This document shows, one piece after another, positions 62,670 through 64,000 of a stretch of 64,000 bases of DNA. Numbering within the stretch: position 1 is the first letter of the stretch; each line of letters begins with the position of its first letter. The notes under the pieces are model-generated. The model was not told the DNA's origin and searched no databases. It saw only the letters and a list, made by a program, of their open reading frames with translations. This DNA comes from Treponema sp. (GTDB lineage: Bacteria > Spirochaetota > Spirochaetia > Treponematales > Breznakiellaceae), in assembly GCA_031256035.1 (NCBI GenBank), contig JAIRRJ010000095.1, positions 1-64,000 on the forward strand, in the 5' to 3' direction. The translations under genes were made by a program, and so were the position numbers.

Positions 62670-64000
62670 ATGGCTATTACAGATAACTCCGTTTCATATA
62701 ACGCTGCCTCAACAGATTTTATCAGCGAATTCATAAAAGAAGATTTGGCATCGGGAAGGTTCGATCATGTGCATACCCGTTTTCCGCCGGAACCGAACGG
62801 CTGGCTGCATATCGGGCATTGCAAGGCGTTTTGTATCGATTATGAATTGGCGAAGCGTTTTGGCGGAAAATATAATCTTCGCTTTGACGACACCAATCCC
62901 GAAAAAGAAGATCAGTCCTATGTTGAAGCGATCAAGCGCGACATCAAATGGATGGGCTACGACTGGGAAGACCGGGAGTATTATGCATCGGATTATTACG
63001 AACATCTGTACGATCTTGCGGTAAAGATTATTAAAAAAGGAAATGCGTATGTTGATGATCTTACTGAAACCGAGATCAGCGAATACCGGGGGACAGCGGT
63101 CGCGGATAAAAACAACATACCCGTAACGCCGCCGGGGCGGAACAGCCCATACCGCGACCGTTCCGTGGAAGAGAATCTTGACCTTTTTGCGCGGATGCGC
63201 GCCGGAGAATACCCCGACGGGGGGAAGACTCTGCGCGCCAAAATCGACATGACCCATCCAAATCTTTTGCTGCGCGACCCTGTCATGTACCGTATCCGCC
63301 GCGAAACCCATTACCGCACAGGAGACGCATGGTGTATCTATCCCATGTACGATTTTCAACATCCGCTTTCGGACGCGAAAGAGGGCATAACTCACTCCCT
63401 CTGTTCGCAGGAATATGAGATTCACCGTCCCCTGTACGAATGGTTTATCCGTGAGGCGGAGGTTTTTCCTTCGCGGCAGATAGAGTTCGCCCGCCTCAAC
63501 TTAACCCATACCGTTATGAGCAAACGGTGGCTGCTTAAACTGGTGCAGGAAAAATTGGTCTCCGGATGGGACGATCCCCGTATGCCCACAATAGCGGGTC
63601 TGCGCCGCAGGGGTTATACACCGGAGGCGATACGCAGTTTTGTTTCACAGATCGGTATCGCGAAAACAGACAGCATGGTAGACATTGCATTTCTGGAATA
63701 CTGCCTGCGGGAAGATTTGAACAAGCGGGCACTGCGCGTAATGGCGGTTTTGCGTCCGCTCAAACTGATTATTGAGAACTGGGAGACTGATAAAGCCGAA
63801 GAACTGGAAGCGGTAAACAACCCCGAAGACGAAACCGCAGGAAAGCGCAGCATCACCTTCTCCCGCGAACTGTGGATTGAGCGCGATGATTTTGAAGAGA
63901 TACCGCCGCCCAAATATTTCCGGCTCTTTCCCGGAAACTCAGTACGCCTGCGTTATGCGTACATTGTTACCTGTACCGGCTTTGATAAGGACGCCGCCGG
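62670..64000 (+). CDS. glnS: glutaminyl-tRNA synthetase (3' end beyond window)
   Basis: The gene starts at ATG 62670 with AAAGGA upstream and is open to the window edge (443 residues visible). [20 protein letters not shown] is the HIGH motif. [30 protein letters not shown] and [15 protein letters not shown] (KMSKS equivalent MSKR) are typical of Gln[12 protein letters not shown] starts the anticodon-binding part. It charges tRNA-Gln; GlnRS rather than the GatCAB route is notable for the group. Confidence 0.94.
   Translation, partial: MAITDNSVSYNAASTDFISEFIKEDLASGRFDHVHTRFPPEPNGWLHIGHCKAFCIDYELAKRFGGKYNLRFDDTNPEKEDQSYVEAIKRDIKWMGYDWEDREYYASDYYEHLYDLAVKIIKKGNAYVDDLTETEISEYRGTAVADKNNIPVTPPGRNSPYRDRSVEENLDLFARMRAGEYPDGGKTLRAKIDMTHPNLLLRDPVMYRIRRETHYRTGDAWCIYPMYDFQHPLSDAKEGITHSLCSQEYEIHRPLYEWFIREAEVFPSRQIEFARLNLTHTVMSKRWLLKLVQEKLVSGWDDPRMPTIAGLRRRGYTPEAIRSFVSQIGIAKTDSMVDIAFLEYCLREDLNKRALRVMAVLRPLKLIIENWETDKAEELEAVNNPEDETAGKRSITFSRELWIERDDFEEIPPPKYFRLFPGNSVRLRYAYIVTCTGFDKDAA

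Overview
The window looks like a chromosomal segment of a host-associated Treponema-like spirochaete. This is inferred from content, not from a search. The signs are many lipoproteins with short basic signal peptides, a DUF3996-type outer-membrane barrel, an NlpC/P60 enzyme fused to a barrel, BspA-like leucine-rich repeats, Cache-domain chemotaxis and histidine kinase proteins, an HU-like DUF4469 protein, and mixed GC with AT-rich acquired patches. No rRNA, CRISPR array or intact insertion sequence is visible. One RNA gene, an initiator tRNA-Met, is present.

Layout. 1-2.4 kb: 3' end of an N6-adenine methylase, a lipoprotein, a 45-aa peptide and a radical SAM protein. 2.4-6 kb: receiver plus hybrid histidine kinase, followed by a collapsed relic of a second kinase. 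6-12.2 kb: SNF2/SWIM helicase, then a scar made of an AT-rich orphan gene, an IS110 remnant, a second copy of the helicase 3' end and an LRR relic. 12.2-17.5 kb: LiaF-like, EIIC-like and EamA genes, divergent from htpG and an MFS transporter. 17.5-26.9 kb: LpoB/CsgG-like lipoprotein divergent from an HTH regulator, a DUF2339/DUF3999 pair, alpha-glucan phosphorylase, yhhQ and DUF3996. 26.9-34.5 kb: parAB, small membrane proteins, a lipoprotein with a 7-bp repeat that sets its frame, DUF4469, a toxin-antitoxin-like pair and a CBS-ATPase/DRTGG/PHP operon. 34.5-39.4 kb: NlpC-barrel fusion, MCP, HinfI-type methylase, PIN relic and lipoprotein. 39.6-44.2 kb: fatty-acid operon fabH-fabD-fabG-fabF-fabZ, without acpP. 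44.3-52.4 kb: PflX-like radical SAM, outer-membrane protein and lipoprotein, DUF4080 radical SAM, nucleotidase, glgX and a Lys/Ala-rich mini-protein. 52.6-64 kb: tRNA-fMet, PrsW, aroK, rhomboid, ddl, a 16-repeat LRR protein, MBL-fold lipoprotein, thioesterase, a mannanase operon, Nudix, an unknown gene and the start of glnS.

The most unusual signal is two families of short dispersed repeats embedded in open reading frames. E1 is about 22-27 bp, with six copies in four genes. E2 is about 54 bp, with two copies in coding sequence and one partial intergenic copy. E1 is read in both orientations. E2 is read in two different frames. Stops are always avoided, so the host proteins gain extra peptide segments. 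The DUF4080 protein carries about 43 extra residues directly after its iron-sulfur cysteine motif. This resembles Rickettsia palindromic elements in behaviour, not in sequence. A second theme is a set of promoters whose -10 box lies 6-7 nt before the start codon with no Shine-Dalgarno sequence, which implies leaderless mRNAs for about eight genes. A third is the tandem 7-bp repeat at 29190 that currently puts a lipoprotein out of frame with its signal peptide start.
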